Positions 19,588 through 28,800 are shown, counted from the first letter of the stretch. The stretch is DNA of 64,000 bases from an uncultured Oleispira sp. (GCA_913019965.1 CAJVZR010000001.1:62001-126000); one strand, 5' to 3'. Notes: generated from the sequence alone by a model not told the origin. Made by a program: numbers and translations.

Positions 19588-19613
19588 CTAAAGTACAAAC
19601 CTAAAGTACAAAC
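19588..19613. repeat. 13-bp tandem duplication
   Basis: CTAAAGTACAAAC occurs twice in direct succession between the peroxidase-like gene stop and the terminator. It is probably a slippage product. Confidence 0.7.
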
Positions 19614-19616
19614 CTG

Positions 19617-19648
19617 AAAAATACTCCGGCCAAGGCCGGAGTATTTTA
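19617..19648. terminator. Bidirectional rho-independent terminator
   Basis: A perfect 12-bp stem AATACTCCGGCC / GGCCGGAGTATT has a 2-base centre, with A-rich and T-rich flanks. It lies between the convergent peroxidase-like gene (+) and TonB receptor gene (-) and can end both transcripts. Confidence 0.9.
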
Positions 19649-19652
19649 TTTT

Positions 19653-21674
19653 CTAAAAGTTATAGGCCAAATTCATATTAACACTTCGTCCTTCCTCATA
19701 ATACTTAGAAGGCTCTTCATCAGCATAATAACGATTAGCATACGCTCTATCCGTTAAGTTTGTGATACTCACATTCATGGCTAAGTTTTCAGTACTTTGC
19801 GGTTGATAATTAAAGTGTAAATCCACTGTTGTCCAAGCAGCCGTTGTTTGATCATGCTTTTCAGGTAAAGTCCCATACTGAGAAGGTTCTCCACGGCCCT
19901 CAGCAAACCAACCATAAGCCGGCACGCGAGTCAGCGCCAAGGCATGATTAACAACGATCTGAGACGTTAGGTTATCTTGTAAACTCCATTGTGCACTGAA
20001 ACGGAATTTGTCAGACGGCATATCAAACAAGTATTCTTTGTTTTTCGTATCAAAACCAACCGTTTGTGCAAAAGAGGCATCCAGCGCTAAAGCACCATTT
20101 ACATAGTGATCAGATAATTCAAAACCATGAATACGCACAGAGTCTAGGTTTTTATACGAGCCGTCCTTATAATCAGGATTGCTGTACTCTTTGCCAATGT
20201 AGTTTTTCAACTCATTATCAAACACATTCAATTTCACACTGTTTTGGCCATTTTTAAACAAGCCAGACTGAGCCCAGACGAGACCGACTTCCTTGTTTTG
20301 TGCTTGTACTGGTTTAAGGCCCGGATTTGGTTCAAAGCCTTTCCCACTCACATAAAGCTCACTTAATCGTGGGGCAACGAGAGCCTCACTGTAAGAAACA
20401 TGAGTCGTAAGTCCTTCTAACGGCTGCCAGCTAATTCGTAAACCTTTCGATAATTGCGTTTTACTGCTGGCATTACGCCCAACAGGATTGCCATCTACAT
20501 CCACCGCATCATCGGATTGCATTGAGACTTGGTCAAATCGTAAACTGGGTAAAACAGATAGATTGTCTGTTACAGCAAAATCATATAACGCAAATAGCGC
20601 CGACGTTTTCAACTTACCTTGCGGCTCTTTCGTCGGATCGGTACCCACTACGCCATCCTCGGTGAATTCCTGTACTTTGGGTTCAATACTGTCTTCATAA
20701 TATTCAATACCATAGCTTGCAACACCTCTCGAAATTGATGAGAAGTTGGTCAAACTTAAGCCTTTTGTTAAATGAATATCTTCTGTGATACCACCACTTT
20801 CAGTATCGGTCACTTTATGATTACTTTTGTTTTGATATAACCGTGCTTGTAGGTCTAGCCACTTTGATTTGGACTGCCAATCATATCCAAGCACAAGATT
20901 ATTCGCGAAGCGTTCTCTCGTTTCTGTATCTAAGCGTGTGCGCTTATCGGTACCCGAAGTACTGGAATGACTTAAAAATAGTTTTTGCTCAGGGGTCAGC
21001 TGATAGCCAATTTTTGTTAAGCTACTGCTATTATGCATTTCAGATGATGGGCTCTCTACTCCTTCACCAACATTCAGATTTTGTGTCGTAGTACGCGCGC
21101 CACTTACCAGCGCATCCCACTTACCTTGCGCGGTAAACAAAGATAAACTCGCATTCTCTGCACCGTTATTGCTGCGGCTGCCTAACTGAATTTGCCCGCC
21201 CATATTTTTCCCAGGCTGTAATAAGTCCGCCGCAGACTTAGTCTCCATACGTATCAAGCCTGCACCTGCGCCACTGGACGCACCACGAACAACATCCACT
21301 TGCTTTAATAAATTCATCGGCTGAGTAAAACTGCCTGATTTAGTCGCATTAAAGTTATGGCGAGCCCCATCAATGGTGATAGCGATATACTGTCGGTCTA
21401 AACCTCGAATCGTAATATTTCGTGACATGGGGTTATTACTGTCCCCCGCAATATCAATATTTGGCATATTTTTCAACGCATCCGGTAACCACATAACCTC
21501 GTTACGATTTAATTCACTCATATCTAATGTATCGATAGATTGCAGTGACTCATAACTATTTGAAGAGCCTATAACAGTAACGGTTTCTAATTCAGGACGT
21601 GAAGTTTCTTCTGCAGTAACAAGGTAGGAAATACTAGCGAGGTTGATGGCTAATGCCAAAGGGATAAGTTTCAT
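19653..21674 (-). CDS. TonB-dependent outer-membrane receptor (heme/siderophore type)
   Basis: About 673 residues from the ATG at 21674. This start gives a clean signal peptide (MKLIPLALAINLAS...) and leaves the Fur-like box outside the coding region. The ORF track's start at 21719 lies inside that box region. A TonB-box-like ETVTVIGS is followed by a plug domain (NITIRGLDRQYIAITIDGARHN, VDVVRGASSGAGAGLIRMET) and a beta-barrel ending in NMNLAYNF with a terminal Phe, as needed for barrel assembly. The plug and the SKSAADLL-type region resemble heme/hemoglobin receptors, but the FRAP/NPNL motifs typical of those are not seen, so the substrate is left open. It is controlled by a probable Fur box and a GTGATA direct-repeat site upstream. 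Confidence 0.88.
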   Translation of the reverse strand: MKLIPLALAINLASISYLVTAEETSRPELETVTVIGSSNSYESLQSIDTLDMSELNRNEVMWLPDALKNMPNIDIAGDSNNPMSRNITIRGLDRQYIAITIDGARHNFNATKSGSFTQPMNLLKQVDVVRGASSGAGAGLIRMETKSAADLLQPGKNMGGQIQLGSRSNNGAENASLSLFTAQGKWDALVSGARTTTQNLNVGEGVESPSSEMHNSSSLTKIGYQLTPEQKLFLSHSSTSGTDKRTRLDTETRERFANNLVLGYDWQSKSKWLDLQARLYQNKSNHKVTDTESGGITEDIHLTKGLSLTNFSSISRGVASYGIEYYEDSIEPKVQEFTEDGVVGTDPTKEPQGKLKTSALFALYDFAVTDNLSVLPSLRFDQVSMQSDDAVDVDGNPVGRNASSKTQLSKGLRISWQPLEGLTTHVSYSEALVAPRLSELYVSGKGFEPNPGLKPVQAQNKEVGLVWAQSGLFKNGQNSVKLNVFDNELKNYIGKEYSNPDYKDGSYKNLDSVRIHGFELSDHYVNGALALDASFAQTVGFDTKNKEYLFDMPSDKFRFSAQWSLQDNLTSQIVVNHALALTRVPAYGWFAEGRGEPSQYGTLPEKHDQTTAAWTTVDLHFNYQPQSTENLAMNVSITNLTDRAYANRYYADEEPSKYYEEGRSVNMNLAYNF

Positions 21675-21698
21675 AAATAACAAAATCTCTGCTTGAAT

Positions 21699-21717
21699 GT
21701 AAAGAAGAATCATTATC
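21699..21717 (-). promoter_or_regulatory. Putative Fur box
   Basis: The 19-mer matches the Fur consensus GATAATGATAATCATTATC at 14 of 19 positions, with the half AATCATTATC exact. It lies 25-43 bp before the receptor start and overlaps a GATAAT sequence that could be the -10 element. Iron repression is inferred. Confidence 0.65.
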
Positions 21718-21728
21718 ATTTAAGCAGA

Positions 21729-21745
21729 GTGATAGAAATGTGATA
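21729..21745. promoter_or_regulatory. GTGATA-N5-GTGATA direct-repeat site 1 (TonB receptor promoter)
   Basis: GTGATA GAAAT GTGATA, about 55 bp upstream of the receptor start and just upstream of the Fur box. The half-sites are 11 bp apart, one helical turn. The same arrangement occurs three more times in this block (27827, 28849, 28937). Confidence 0.65.
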
Positions 21746-21767
21746 CTTAAATATTAAGCGTTAAATA

Positions 21768-22601
21768 TCAGTTACTTTTAATATCAAAGGTCAAGAAGCG
21801 CTCTTGAGATAAGTAGTCTGCGTCGCCTTTTCCTGACAAGGTACTTTCTAATTCAACACCTAATAAATAACGCCCTGGGTGCTTAACTTCAAATTCATAA
21901 ATACCGCCTTTCGCTTCTTCGATTTCAACTTCTTCATAATCATCATAATAAATGCGGTTTAAGCTTTTAAGCGCCACCTCACCCTTCTCCATTGGCACAC
22001 CATCAACATAGATAGTAAAGCTGAAAGGCTCATTGGTCTCAATTTTAGAAGGATGCGTATTCGGGATAATCGTTACGCCTTCTTTACGGATTTCTTTTGA
22101 AATTTCACTGATACCATTAAAACTTATATAACTTTCTGAAGCTAAACGCTTCTCGACCGTTTTCTCAATTGTTATACCTTTAGGCAAGGTTGAGTATTGG
22201 CTTTTCGGCATACGAACTTTATGCTCTTTCCCCTCTTCATCTTCATAGAAGGTTAAAAAAACTTGCGTCTCAGTAGCGTTCAAATAATAAGTACCGTACT
22301 CTTTGAATTCAGCTTCATATACTTCTTTATTTTTACCAGGAAATGCCGCTGTATATTCTTTATTCTGTCCTTTTGGTCCGACGATATTCATACGGCCGGT
22401 GTTATGATTTGATTCCGCTAAAAAAGGTTCGGCTGATCGAGATAAATCGATTGAGAAAGTATTTTGTTCATCACTATGAATCTCAAAAGCCCCCATACCA
22501 ATCCAAACATCATGAGCCACCGCTGGCAACGCTAGACCCAGACCTAACGCAGAGACAAGACCCGCTTTCAAACCGAGCACTGATACTTTTTTGCTATTCA
22601 T
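21768..22601 (-). CDS. Periplasmic DUF4198-family protein
   Basis: 277 residues. A signal peptide (MNSKKVSVLGLKAG...LALPAVA) is followed by AHDVWIG, the His-bearing mature start seen in DUF4198/NikM-like proteins. Beta-rich domains follow, with an Ig-like C-terminal part (HPSKIETNEPFSFTIYVDG, then GRYLLGVELES). These proteins are often next to TonB receptors and metal transporters and are thought to bind metal or help uptake. The N-terminal His after cleavage could be a metal ligand. It lies between the receptor and the PepSY gene, all on the minus strand. No separate promoter is clear, so it may be transcribed from the PepSY side. Confidence 0.75.
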   Translation of the reverse strand: MNSKKVSVLGLKAGLVSALGLGLALPAVAHDVWIGMGAFEIHSDEQNTFSIDLSRSAEPFLAESNHNTGRMNIVGPKGQNKEYTAAFPGKNKEVYEAEFKEYGTYYLNATETQVFLTFYEDEEGKEHKVRMPKSQYSTLPKGITIEKTVEKRLASESYISFNGISEISKEIRKEGVTIIPNTHPSKIETNEPFSFTIYVDGVPMEKGEVALKSLNRIYYDDYEEVEIEEAKGGIYEFEVKHPGRYLLGVELESTLSGKGDADYLSQERFLTFDIKSN

Positions 22602-22659
22602 TTTCTTTTCCTTTTTTCATTTCAATGGTTTAACTGAGTAATATCGATTATTCTATTTT

Positions 22660-23649
22660 CTAATGCATTAAACAAAACTGATTAATTTCTTTTTTCCCTT
22701 CAACGCATGCTTTGCCATCTACCGTCAAAGAGTCCAATGAAAGAATTTCCCGCTCCCCTTTTTCACGCGATACTTCAAGATAAAAAACAATATCTGACAA
22801 GCCCTCACCGGGAAAAAGTGAAACATCAATTTGGCGACTAAATAAACCTGCCTTTCGCGTCGCACCTGAGTGAGCATCAACAAGTGATCGATCCTCTCTG
22901 GCTATTTTTCGCCAGTATGTTTTTAGATCTTTTACCCACTTATAACCCTCAATTAAAACAAAGTGGGTTTTGTATTCGTTGGCACTATTCTTACTGAATA
23001 CAGCGATGTAAGGATTTTCAGTCTTTGTTTCAAACTGACGAATATCAACCAGGGTTTCAAGACTTAAATTTTTGATAGTGACAGCCTCTTCACTATAAGC
23101 CTTTGGCACCACCACAATTAACAGCAAGAGTAACAACCCGCCAAGGGTTAAAACTGTAATGTTTTGGTTCTTTTTCTTAAGGTTTTTCACACTGATCCAC
23201 ACTCCGGTAAGGCACATTAATAAAGTAAAAAAAATAAAAATATCAGCGGCTATCGTCCAAACAATATGAACATGACGGTTTTTATGTAAATCATTGAGTG
23301 TCGCAATAAAGCCATACTGAATCGTTTCAATTTCAACCATGTCACTTTCAATATTGATAACTTTTCGCCAGCCAGGACCTGACAATTCAAGTTCAGAAGT
23401 TTGAGTTAACGTCTCAAATCGAGAGTCTGAAAGTTGGATATCTTGTTGCTGTAAAATGTTAGGCAGTGCATCAATACTCGAAGTTTCTTGCTCGTAAATA
23501 GAGATGGAAGCCTTTTGTTCGAACCATGATGGGTGATTCAAAAAGAAACCCGTGATTAAATAAAAGCATAAAAGAAAGCAGAATATTAACGATAAGTAGC
23601 TGTGAATTTTTCTTATCGTTTTAGGTTTTAAATTGAGAATTGTTGCCAT
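22660..23649 (-). CDS. PepSY-associated transmembrane protein
   Basis: 329 residues. The N-terminal helix has the PepSY_TM pattern KTIRKIHSYLSLIFCFLLCFYLITGFFLNH, with His in helix 1. A periplasmic PepSY-like domain, a HIVWTIAADIFIFFTLLMCLTGVWI helix pair with conserved His and Trp, a third helix and a C-terminal periplasmic domain follow. Members of this family near TonB receptors are thought to act as ferric-siderophore or metal reductases in the inner membrane with heme b. Heme binding is only suggested by the histidines. It lies 77 bp downstream of the RND pump gene, and a 13-bp inverted repeat sits in that gap. Confidence 0.75.
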   Translation of the reverse strand: MATILNLKPKTIRKIHSYLSLIFCFLLCFYLITGFFLNHPSWFEQKASISIYEQETSSIDALPNILQQQDIQLSDSRFETLTQTSELELSGPGWRKVINIESDMVEIETIQYGFIATLNDLHKNRHVHIVWTIAADIFIFFTLLMCLTGVWISVKNLKKKNQNITVLTLGGLLLLLLIVVVPKAYSEEAVTIKNLSLETLVDIRQFETKTENPYIAVFSKNSANEYKTHFVLIEGYKWVKDLKTYWRKIAREDRSLVDAHSGATRKAGLFSRQIDVSLFPGEGLSDIVFYLEVSREKGEREILSLDSLTVDGKACVEGKKEINQFCLMH

Positions 23650-23688
23650 GAATAAACCAGTACGTATCTATTTGTACGCATACTAGCG

Positions 23689-23720
23689 ACACCTTTGTGA
23701 CTTTCTTGTCACAAAGGTGT
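23689..23720. repeat. Perfect 13-bp inverted repeat between PepSY and RND genes
   Basis: ACACCTTTGTGAC-N6-GTCACAAAGGTGT. It has no T-run on either strand, so it is not a standard rho-independent terminator. It may be an operator, an RNA-stability hairpin at the end of the pump mRNA, or a rho-linked site. Confidence 0.6.
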
Positions 23721-23726
23721 TGAACA

Positions 23727-26700
23727 TTACTTTTTACGCCAGTCCATGACAAAAGCATACAAAGAAGGCAATACTAATAAAGTGATGATTGACGAGAAGA
23801 CAATACCCCAGCCCATCACCAAGGCAATTGGCCCCATGTAATTATCATAACCTCCCCAGCCATACGCTAAAGGAATAAGTCCTGCGACCGTCGTAAGCGT
23901 TGTTAGCAAAACTGCGCGAAATCTAATCATCGCCCCAGATATCACAAAATCATCGACATCCTTGACAGCATCAATACTTTGCTTTTGGTAATGACACATT
24001 AAGACTAAGCAATTATTCACCATGACGCCTACCAGTCCGATAGAACCAACGATAGCAAAAAAGCTTAACGGTTCGTTGTGAACAAATAAAACCAAAGCAC
24101 AGGCCGCTACCCCTAACGGTACTATTAGCAAAACCAATACGCTGCGCCAAATAGAATCAAACAATAGAATCATAGTTAACATGATGGCTATCAAAGCGAT
24201 TCCCATTGCCATCGTTAAGCCACTCAATGCTTCCCTTGTTTCCTTTGCTTGTCCACTACTTACAAAACGCACACCCGAATAGTCTTTTGAAGAAAAATGC
24301 GCACGCATTGCATCATCAACTGCGATGGGGTCAGTCACTGACGATTCAATAGACGCTGATACTCGAATACTACGTTCACCGTTATAATGTTTAATAGCGG
24401 CTGGTGCTTCGCTTTGACTCCAGTTAACCAATTCACGTAATTGGATTAACTGGCCATTTGCTGCGCGCACCGTTAACTGTTCGAGTTCAGATAGTTCTCT
24501 GTCGTTACTTTCCAATAACAAGCGATAATGGACTTCTTCGTCACCCGCAAATACTCTACTGATTCGCTCCCCATCAATACTGAGTCTTAACGTCCGTGCA
24601 ATATCAAAGGTAGAAATGCCATAAGCTGCAATTAAGTCATAATCAATATCGACACTGATAATGGATTTCATTTCGGTAGATGCACGATTAACCCTATGCA
24701 CTCCAGGCTGCTGCTCAAGCCAACCTTTAATATCCGTCGCCATTTTATCTCGCATGGCGTCATCGCCTCCGACAACATTTAAATCTACTGGTCGTCCTTT
24801 CGGCGGGCCACCAGCATCAACCTCAAGCTCGATATCAACAAAGCCTTCAAGCTCTTCTACTGCTTGCTGCCAGCTTTGCAATACTTGCTCTGCATTAAGA
24901 CCTCTCTCTTTTGCCGGTTTAAGGCTCACTAAGAAAGAGCTATAAGGGGCACCAATGTCACTATACCAACGAACGACATTGTCTTTATCTGCAGCAATAA
25001 TATCCTCAAGCTGCTTATTTAGACGACGTGCATCATCAATATTGGCACTAGAGGCCACCTCGGTTTCTATTTCAATAATATAAGCTCCGCCTGTTGGGAA
25101 GAATGTATACGGCAGCTGCGTAAAAGCCCAAATCCCAACACTGAGGATAACAATAAACATTGCCGGCACGGTTTTATGGCGCTGCTTAACAAAGCCAGTT
25201 AATAGAACTTCAAACCTCACTGTTAGCGCTTGCATTAACTTAGAATTTTTCTCTTCTTTAAGCAATTGTTCACGTCTGCCTGCGAGTACAGAGCGTAAAT
25301 GTGAAGGCAAAACAAGAATGACATCGATGAACGAAAACAGGAGCGCCAAGCCAATGGTCAACGGCATAACATACAGCATCTTCCCACTATTGCCGGGCAA
25401 GAACATTAAAGGTAAAAACGCTAAGAAAGTCGTTAATAGGCTAGTAAAAACAGCCGGCATCACCTCTTTTATACCCTCTATGATAGCGCTATTGAGTTCT
25501 TCACCTGCTTCAAAGCGTTGCACAATTTTTTCTGAGACCACAACAGCATCATCAACGATAATCCCAATAATCAGAATCATCGCAGCCAGAGTATAGCCAT
25601 CTAAAACCTGCCCTAATGCCGGTAAAAGAGCAATCACGCCTAATAACGAGAAAGGTATCGATAATGCGACCCAGATTGAAACGTTTCGGTTCAACATCAG
25701 AGCAAGGGTTAAAATAACCAAGATCAGGCCCACTAAACCATTATTCTTGACGATATCGAACTTCGATTGAATTTCATCAGATAGATCAAAACCGACGACC
25801 AGCTCAACTTCTTTTATATTCTCGCCATATTGGCTCAGCAAATTTCTTACATCAGCAGCGGTATTTATCACATCCGCAGAATCAGACGTTCTTAAATCAA
25901 AGGCAATGACATGATGCCCATTAATATTGGCATAGCTTTGTGGACGCTCGAACCCAGATATAATATCTTCGGCGAGATCCTCCAGCTTCAATAAAGGCTG
26001 AGAACTTAGAATAATATTTTGCAAACCCTCGATGTCTTTAACTTCGGATAGAGTTAATACATCCTGCGCCGTTTTATAGGACTCAAGGCTTCCTCCTGTC
26101 ATTAAAACATTGCGCTGCTGAATTAAACTCGCAACTTCTGTTATGGTAAAACCATAACGTTCCAACTGTTCAGGCTCTAACTGAATCCAAAACTCTCGTG
26201 CCCGCATGTCCTTACTGATAACTTCGCCGATTCCAGGCAGTCGACGCAAACTAACCTCCAGCGCTCTTGCATGTTGACGCAACTCAGCATACGGCATATC
26301 ACCGCTAATACCGACGACCATAAAATCTAAACTGGATGATTTTTTCGTTCTCACAGAAGGTAATTGAGTAACCCCTGCTGGTAAATCTGATACTCTTGCG
26401 ACGGCATCTCGTATATCTTGATACGATTTTGCAACATCATTAATATCCGACTTGAGTTCAATACTGATTTCTGACTGCCCTTCCTCTGAGACCGAAGAGA
26501 ACTTTTTAATATCTGATAAAGTCAGTAATTCTTTTTCAATTCGACTAGTAACATTCGCTTCCACATCTTCCGCTGATGCCCCTGGATATTGAGTCACAAT
26601 ATCGGCCTTGCCTAAATCAACTCTAGGCAATTCAGCAAGCGGCAACGAGCTAATAGCATACAGACCCAATACTAATACCGCTGTTGTTAAAACATTGGCG

Positions 26701-26741
26701 ACCATCGAGCGATTTAATATGAACTCATATAACTTATTCAT
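23727..26741 (-). CDS. RND efflux permease (AcrB/HAE-type)
   Basis: 1004 residues, a full-length RND inner-membrane pump. It has an N-terminal helix, a large periplasmic loop, helices 2-6, a second loop and a second helix bundle. The conserved helix-4 acidic pair is in IIGIIVDDAVVVSEKI and the matching Lys/Thr region is in helices 10-11. The second periplasmic loop has a Gly/Pro-rich turn, GGPPKGRPVDLNV. It starts 1 bp after the adaptor stop codon, so the two are translationally coupled. No outer-membrane channel gene is present, so a shared TolC encoded elsewhere is needed. Substrate unknown. Its position in a block with a TonB receptor, cytochrome c and AraC regulator suggests export of an inducing small molecule. 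Confidence 0.9.
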   Translation of the reverse strand: MNKLYEFILNRSMVANVLTTAVLVLGLYAISSLPLAELPRVDLGKADIVTQYPGASAEDVEANVTSRIEKELLTLSDIKKFSSVSEEGQSEISIELKSDINDVAKSYQDIRDAVARVSDLPAGVTQLPSVRTKKSSSLDFMVVGISGDMPYAELRQHARALEVSLRRLPGIGEVISKDMRAREFWIQLEPEQLERYGFTITEVASLIQQRNVLMTGGSLESYKTAQDVLTLSEVKDIEGLQNIILSSQPLLKLEDLAEDIISGFERPQSYANINGHHVIAFDLRTSDSADVINTAADVRNLLSQYGENIKEVELVVGFDLSDEIQSKFDIVKNNGLVGLILVILTLALMLNRNVSIWVALSIPFSLLGVIALLPALGQVLDGYTLAAMILIIGIIVDDAVVVSEKIVQRFEAGEELNSAIIEGIKEVMPAVFTSLLTTFLAFLPLMFLPGNSGKMLYVMPLTIGLALLFSFIDVILVLPSHLRSVLAGRREQLLKEEKNSKLMQALTVRFEVLLTGFVKQRHKTVPAMFIVILSVGIWAFTQLPYTFFPTGGAYIIEIETEVASSANIDDARRLNKQLEDIIAADKDNVVRWYSDIGAPYSSFLVSLKPAKERGLNAEQVLQSWQQAVEELEGFVDIELEVDAGGPPKGRPVDLNVVGGDDAMRDKMATDIKGWLEQQPGVHRVNRASTEMKSIISVDIDYDLIAAYGISTFDIARTLRLSIDGERISRVFAGDEEVHYRLLLESNDRELSELEQLTVRAANGQLIQLRELVNWSQSEAPAAIKHYNGERSIRVSASIESSVTDPIAVDDAMRAHFSSKDYSGVRFVSSGQAKETREALSGLTMAMGIALIAIMLTMILLFDSIWRSVLVLLIVPLGVAACALVLFVHNEPLSFFAIVGSIGLVGVMVNNCLVLMCHYQKQSIDAVKDVDDFVISGAMIRFRAVLLTTLTTVAGLIPLAYGWGGYDNYMGPIALVMGWGIVFSSIITLLVLPSLYAFVMDWRKK

Positions 26742-26742
26742 A

Positions 26743-27537
26743 TTATTCTCCTACGAGCTTCTGCTCAGCATCAGACAAACGAATACGTGCAGTAAAACCT
26801 GGGCGTAATTTAAAATCGCTATTCTCTAATATTGCTTCAACTCGATAACCTGGTTTAATCGTTGATGGTTGAGGGGCGATATGCGCAACCCTTGCCGAGA
26901 AATTAACATCATCGATAGCGGGAATAGTAACATTCACGATATCAAGCACATTAATTTGGGCTAAGTCATTCTCTAACAGATAAAAAACCACCTTTAGCTT
27001 GCTCATATCAACTAAGTCAAACATCATCGTCGATGTACTCAGTAGTTGGCCTTTTTCAATATGGCGTGCTCCCACCCAAGCATCAAACGGTGCAATAACG
27101 TTTGTTTTCTTCAATACGTTTTTGCTTAGTTCTAACTTAGCTTTAGCAACAGCCAGCTGCCCTTGACTGACTTCAAATAACTTTTCGCTTTCATCAAGCT
27201 GGCTTACTGAAGCATTCCCTTTATCATAAAGATCCTTAATACGTATCAATTGGCGTTCATTAGCCTTAAATTCTGCTTGGCTTAAAATAAATTCTGACTC
27301 GGCCAACTTGTACTGCAACTGATAACTTTCACTATCTAAATTGGCTAATACATCTCCCTGTTTAATTACGTCGCCGATATTGACTTTCACACTTTCCACC
27401 AGTGCAGTCACTTCATTACTAATCTGACTCGCCTTTATCGGCTCTAGAATACCAACCACCGTATTATCCCCATATGAAGTAGCTGAAGATAAAATGATTC
27501 CCATGGCATATAAGTAGCTTTTCGAATTATTCATCAA
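26743..27537 (-). CDS. RND periplasmic adaptor (membrane fusion protein)
   Basis: 264 residues, short for an MFP. It has a signal peptide (MGIILSSATSYG), a lipoyl half (VGILEPIKASQISNEV, GDVIKQGDVLANLD), a helical hairpin (about 75-125), a second lipoyl half (VIAPFDAWVGARHIEKGQL) and a beta-barrel domain. No lipobox is present. The C-terminal membrane-proximal domain is mostly missing compared with AcrA (about 390), but the end is tidy and the frame is intact. It overlaps the upstream DUF2798 gene by 11 bp and is followed at once by the pump gene. Confidence 0.88.
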   Translation of the reverse strand: MMNNSKSYLYAMGIILSSATSYGDNTVVGILEPIKASQISNEVTALVESVKVNIGDVIKQGDVLANLDSESYQLQYKLAESEFILSQAEFKANERQLIRIKDLYDKGNASVSQLDESEKLFEVSQGQLAVAKAKLELSKNVLKKTNVIAPFDAWVGARHIEKGQLLSTSTMMFDLVDMSKLKVVFYLLENDLAQINVLDIVNVTIPAIDDVNFSARVAHIAPQPSTIKPGYRVEAILENSDFKLRPGFTARIRLSDAEQKLVGE

Positions 27538-27781
27538 TAGCTCCTACCTTCTGAGTAGAGTGTGATAACAATTTTAAATAAGAACAAATTTTCGTAATCA
27601 GAGGTGTCACTAGTACTGCACTTGGAAAAGCAACAATAAATGCTTTAGGCCAGGTCTGAAGCCAAAGGAATAACAAATTCTCAGTTAGGCCGTTGGCAAT
27701 TATTAATAACTGAACTGACATTAGCCCAGACATAAACAAGGCCATAAAAAAGGGGAAGTAAAAGCGTTCTAAAATTTTCAT
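27527..27781 (-). CDS. DUF2798-family two-helix membrane protein
   Basis: 84 residues with two hydrophobic helices. It matches the DUF2798 pattern FPFFMALFMSGLMS...WLQTWPKAFIVAFPSAVLVTPLITK. Family function is unknown. It is the first gene of an operon with the adaptor and the pump. The Shine-Dalgarno (TAAGG) lies inside an 11-bp perfect hairpin just before the ATG, and a GTGATA direct-repeat site lies 46 bp upstream. Both suggest tight control. Confidence 0.8.
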   Translation of the reverse strand: MKILERFYFPFFMALFMSGLMSVQLLIIANGLTENLLFLWLQTWPKAFIVAFPSAVLVTPLITKICSYLKLLSHSTQKVGAIDE

Positions 27782-27784
27782 ATT

Positions 27785-27817
27785 GCTACCTTAGAAATAG
27801 TGAGTCTCTAAGGTAGC
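27785..27817 (-). promoter_or_regulatory. Perfect 11-bp stem-loop covering the ribosome site of the DUF2798-RND operon
   Basis: Minus strand: GCTACCTTAGA, an 11-nt loop, then TCTAAGGTAGC, directly before AAT-ATG. The AAGG of the ribosome site is in the 3' arm, so folding would hide it. If the transcript starts close by (a TATGTC -10 at 27825-27820 would give a start near 27813), part of the 5' arm would be missing. It could instead be a DNA operator. Confidence 0.55.
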
Positions 27818-27826
27818 GCGACATAC

Positions 27827-27843
27827 GTGATAGCTGTGTGATA
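27827..27843. promoter_or_regulatory. GTGATA-N5-GTGATA direct-repeat site 2 (RND operon promoter)
   Basis: GTGATA GCTGT GTGATA. The flank CGCGACATA to its left is shared with site 3 (28849). On the minus strand this reads TATCAC-N5-TATCAC-N-TATGTC, with the last hexamer a possible -10. The site would sit over the -35 region, the place for an activator. Confidence 0.68.
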
Positions 27844-27855
27844 TTTGATCGATTA

Positions 27856-28800
27856 TTACATTGATTTTAGCGATGCTAAATAAGCCGCGATATTGACAAT
27901 GTCACTATCACTAAGAGGAGAAACTACAGGCAACATCTCTGCCGATATGCGAGTTTTAGATTTAAAACCGTGTAATTGACGAACCGTATAACTGGCAAAA
28001 TTACCAACGATAGAAGGTATCAGACCACCGCCCGTTAGATCTGGCCCATGACAAACAGTACAAGGAGCGGTTTTGCCGCCACCTGTCGTTACTATGTTTT
28101 TACCTTTTGCAATAGCCCCTTTTGGCACGTAACTGATAAAGCGACTTACTGGAACTCTCAATTTTGTCTGCTCTAAGTCCTCTGGAACTTCAATTATTCG
28201 CCCGTTAATCGACTCAACTCCAGCAGGCACAGCCACGGTACGCATTCGCGTATCATCTATGACAGTCAAGGGTACCGCATCAGTTTCAACGACATCCAAA
28301 AAGTCCTGACGTTTCAAGCTTGCAAACCACACCGCAGCCTCTTTTCTTTCTTCCATAGTCATTACTTCAGCCATACGGTTCATATGACCAGAGTAATCCA
28401 AGCGACTACCCGATGAAAAATCTTCCAATTGTCGTTCGATATAAGACGCAGACAGACCGGCTAATGAGGCCGATTCGGGGTGACCCAAGCCTGAAGCTAA
28501 ATGACAAGACGCACAAGCCCATACCTTAGGCTTTTTCCCATGCTTAACAATATCAGGCATTGCCGCGTGGTCACCTTCATTCCAGTCCGGAGCGTTGAAT
28601 TTATCATCGATTGCCTGCTGAGAGTATTGCTTATTACTACCCGCTATTCTCCATAACTTCGTCATATCTTGCTCTTGATCAATCTCCGAACCACGAGTTG
28701 GCGTTGACCATAACGGCGCACCTGCAATCACATTATCGGCTTGAGCTAAAAGCGCATTAAGACAGCCTATGGACAAAGTAAGCGCAATTAATATTTTCAT
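27856..28800 (-). CDS. Periplasmic diheme cytochrome c
   Basis: 314 residues with signal peptide MKILIALTLSIGCLNALLAQA. Two class I cytochrome c domains have heme sites CASCHLASGLGHP (about 95) and CTVCHGPDLTGGG (about 245), each followed by an Ala/Leu-rich helix of the c4/c553 type (SYIERQLEDF, SYTVRQLHGF). Such diheme proteins carry electrons from periplasmic dehydrogenases. No dehydrogenase is next to it. It is divergent from the AraC gene, with two GTGATA direct-repeat sites in the spacer. Co-regulation with the pump and TonB genes is proposed from the shared sites. Confidence 0.88.
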   Translation of the reverse strand: MKILIALTLSIGCLNALLAQADNVIAGAPLWSTPTRGSEIDQEQDMTKLWRIAGSNKQYSQQAIDDKFNAPDWNEGDHAAMPDIVKHGKKPKVWACASCHLASGLGHPESASLAGLSASYIERQLEDFSSGSRLDYSGHMNRMAEVMTMEERKEAAVWFASLKRQDFLDVVETDAVPLTVIDDTRMRTVAVPAGVESINGRIIEVPEDLEQTKLRVPVSRFISYVPKGAIAKGKNIVTTGGGKTAPCTVCHGPDLTGGGLIPSIVGNFASYTVRQLHGFKSKTRISAEMLPVVSPLSDSDIVNIAAYLASLKSM

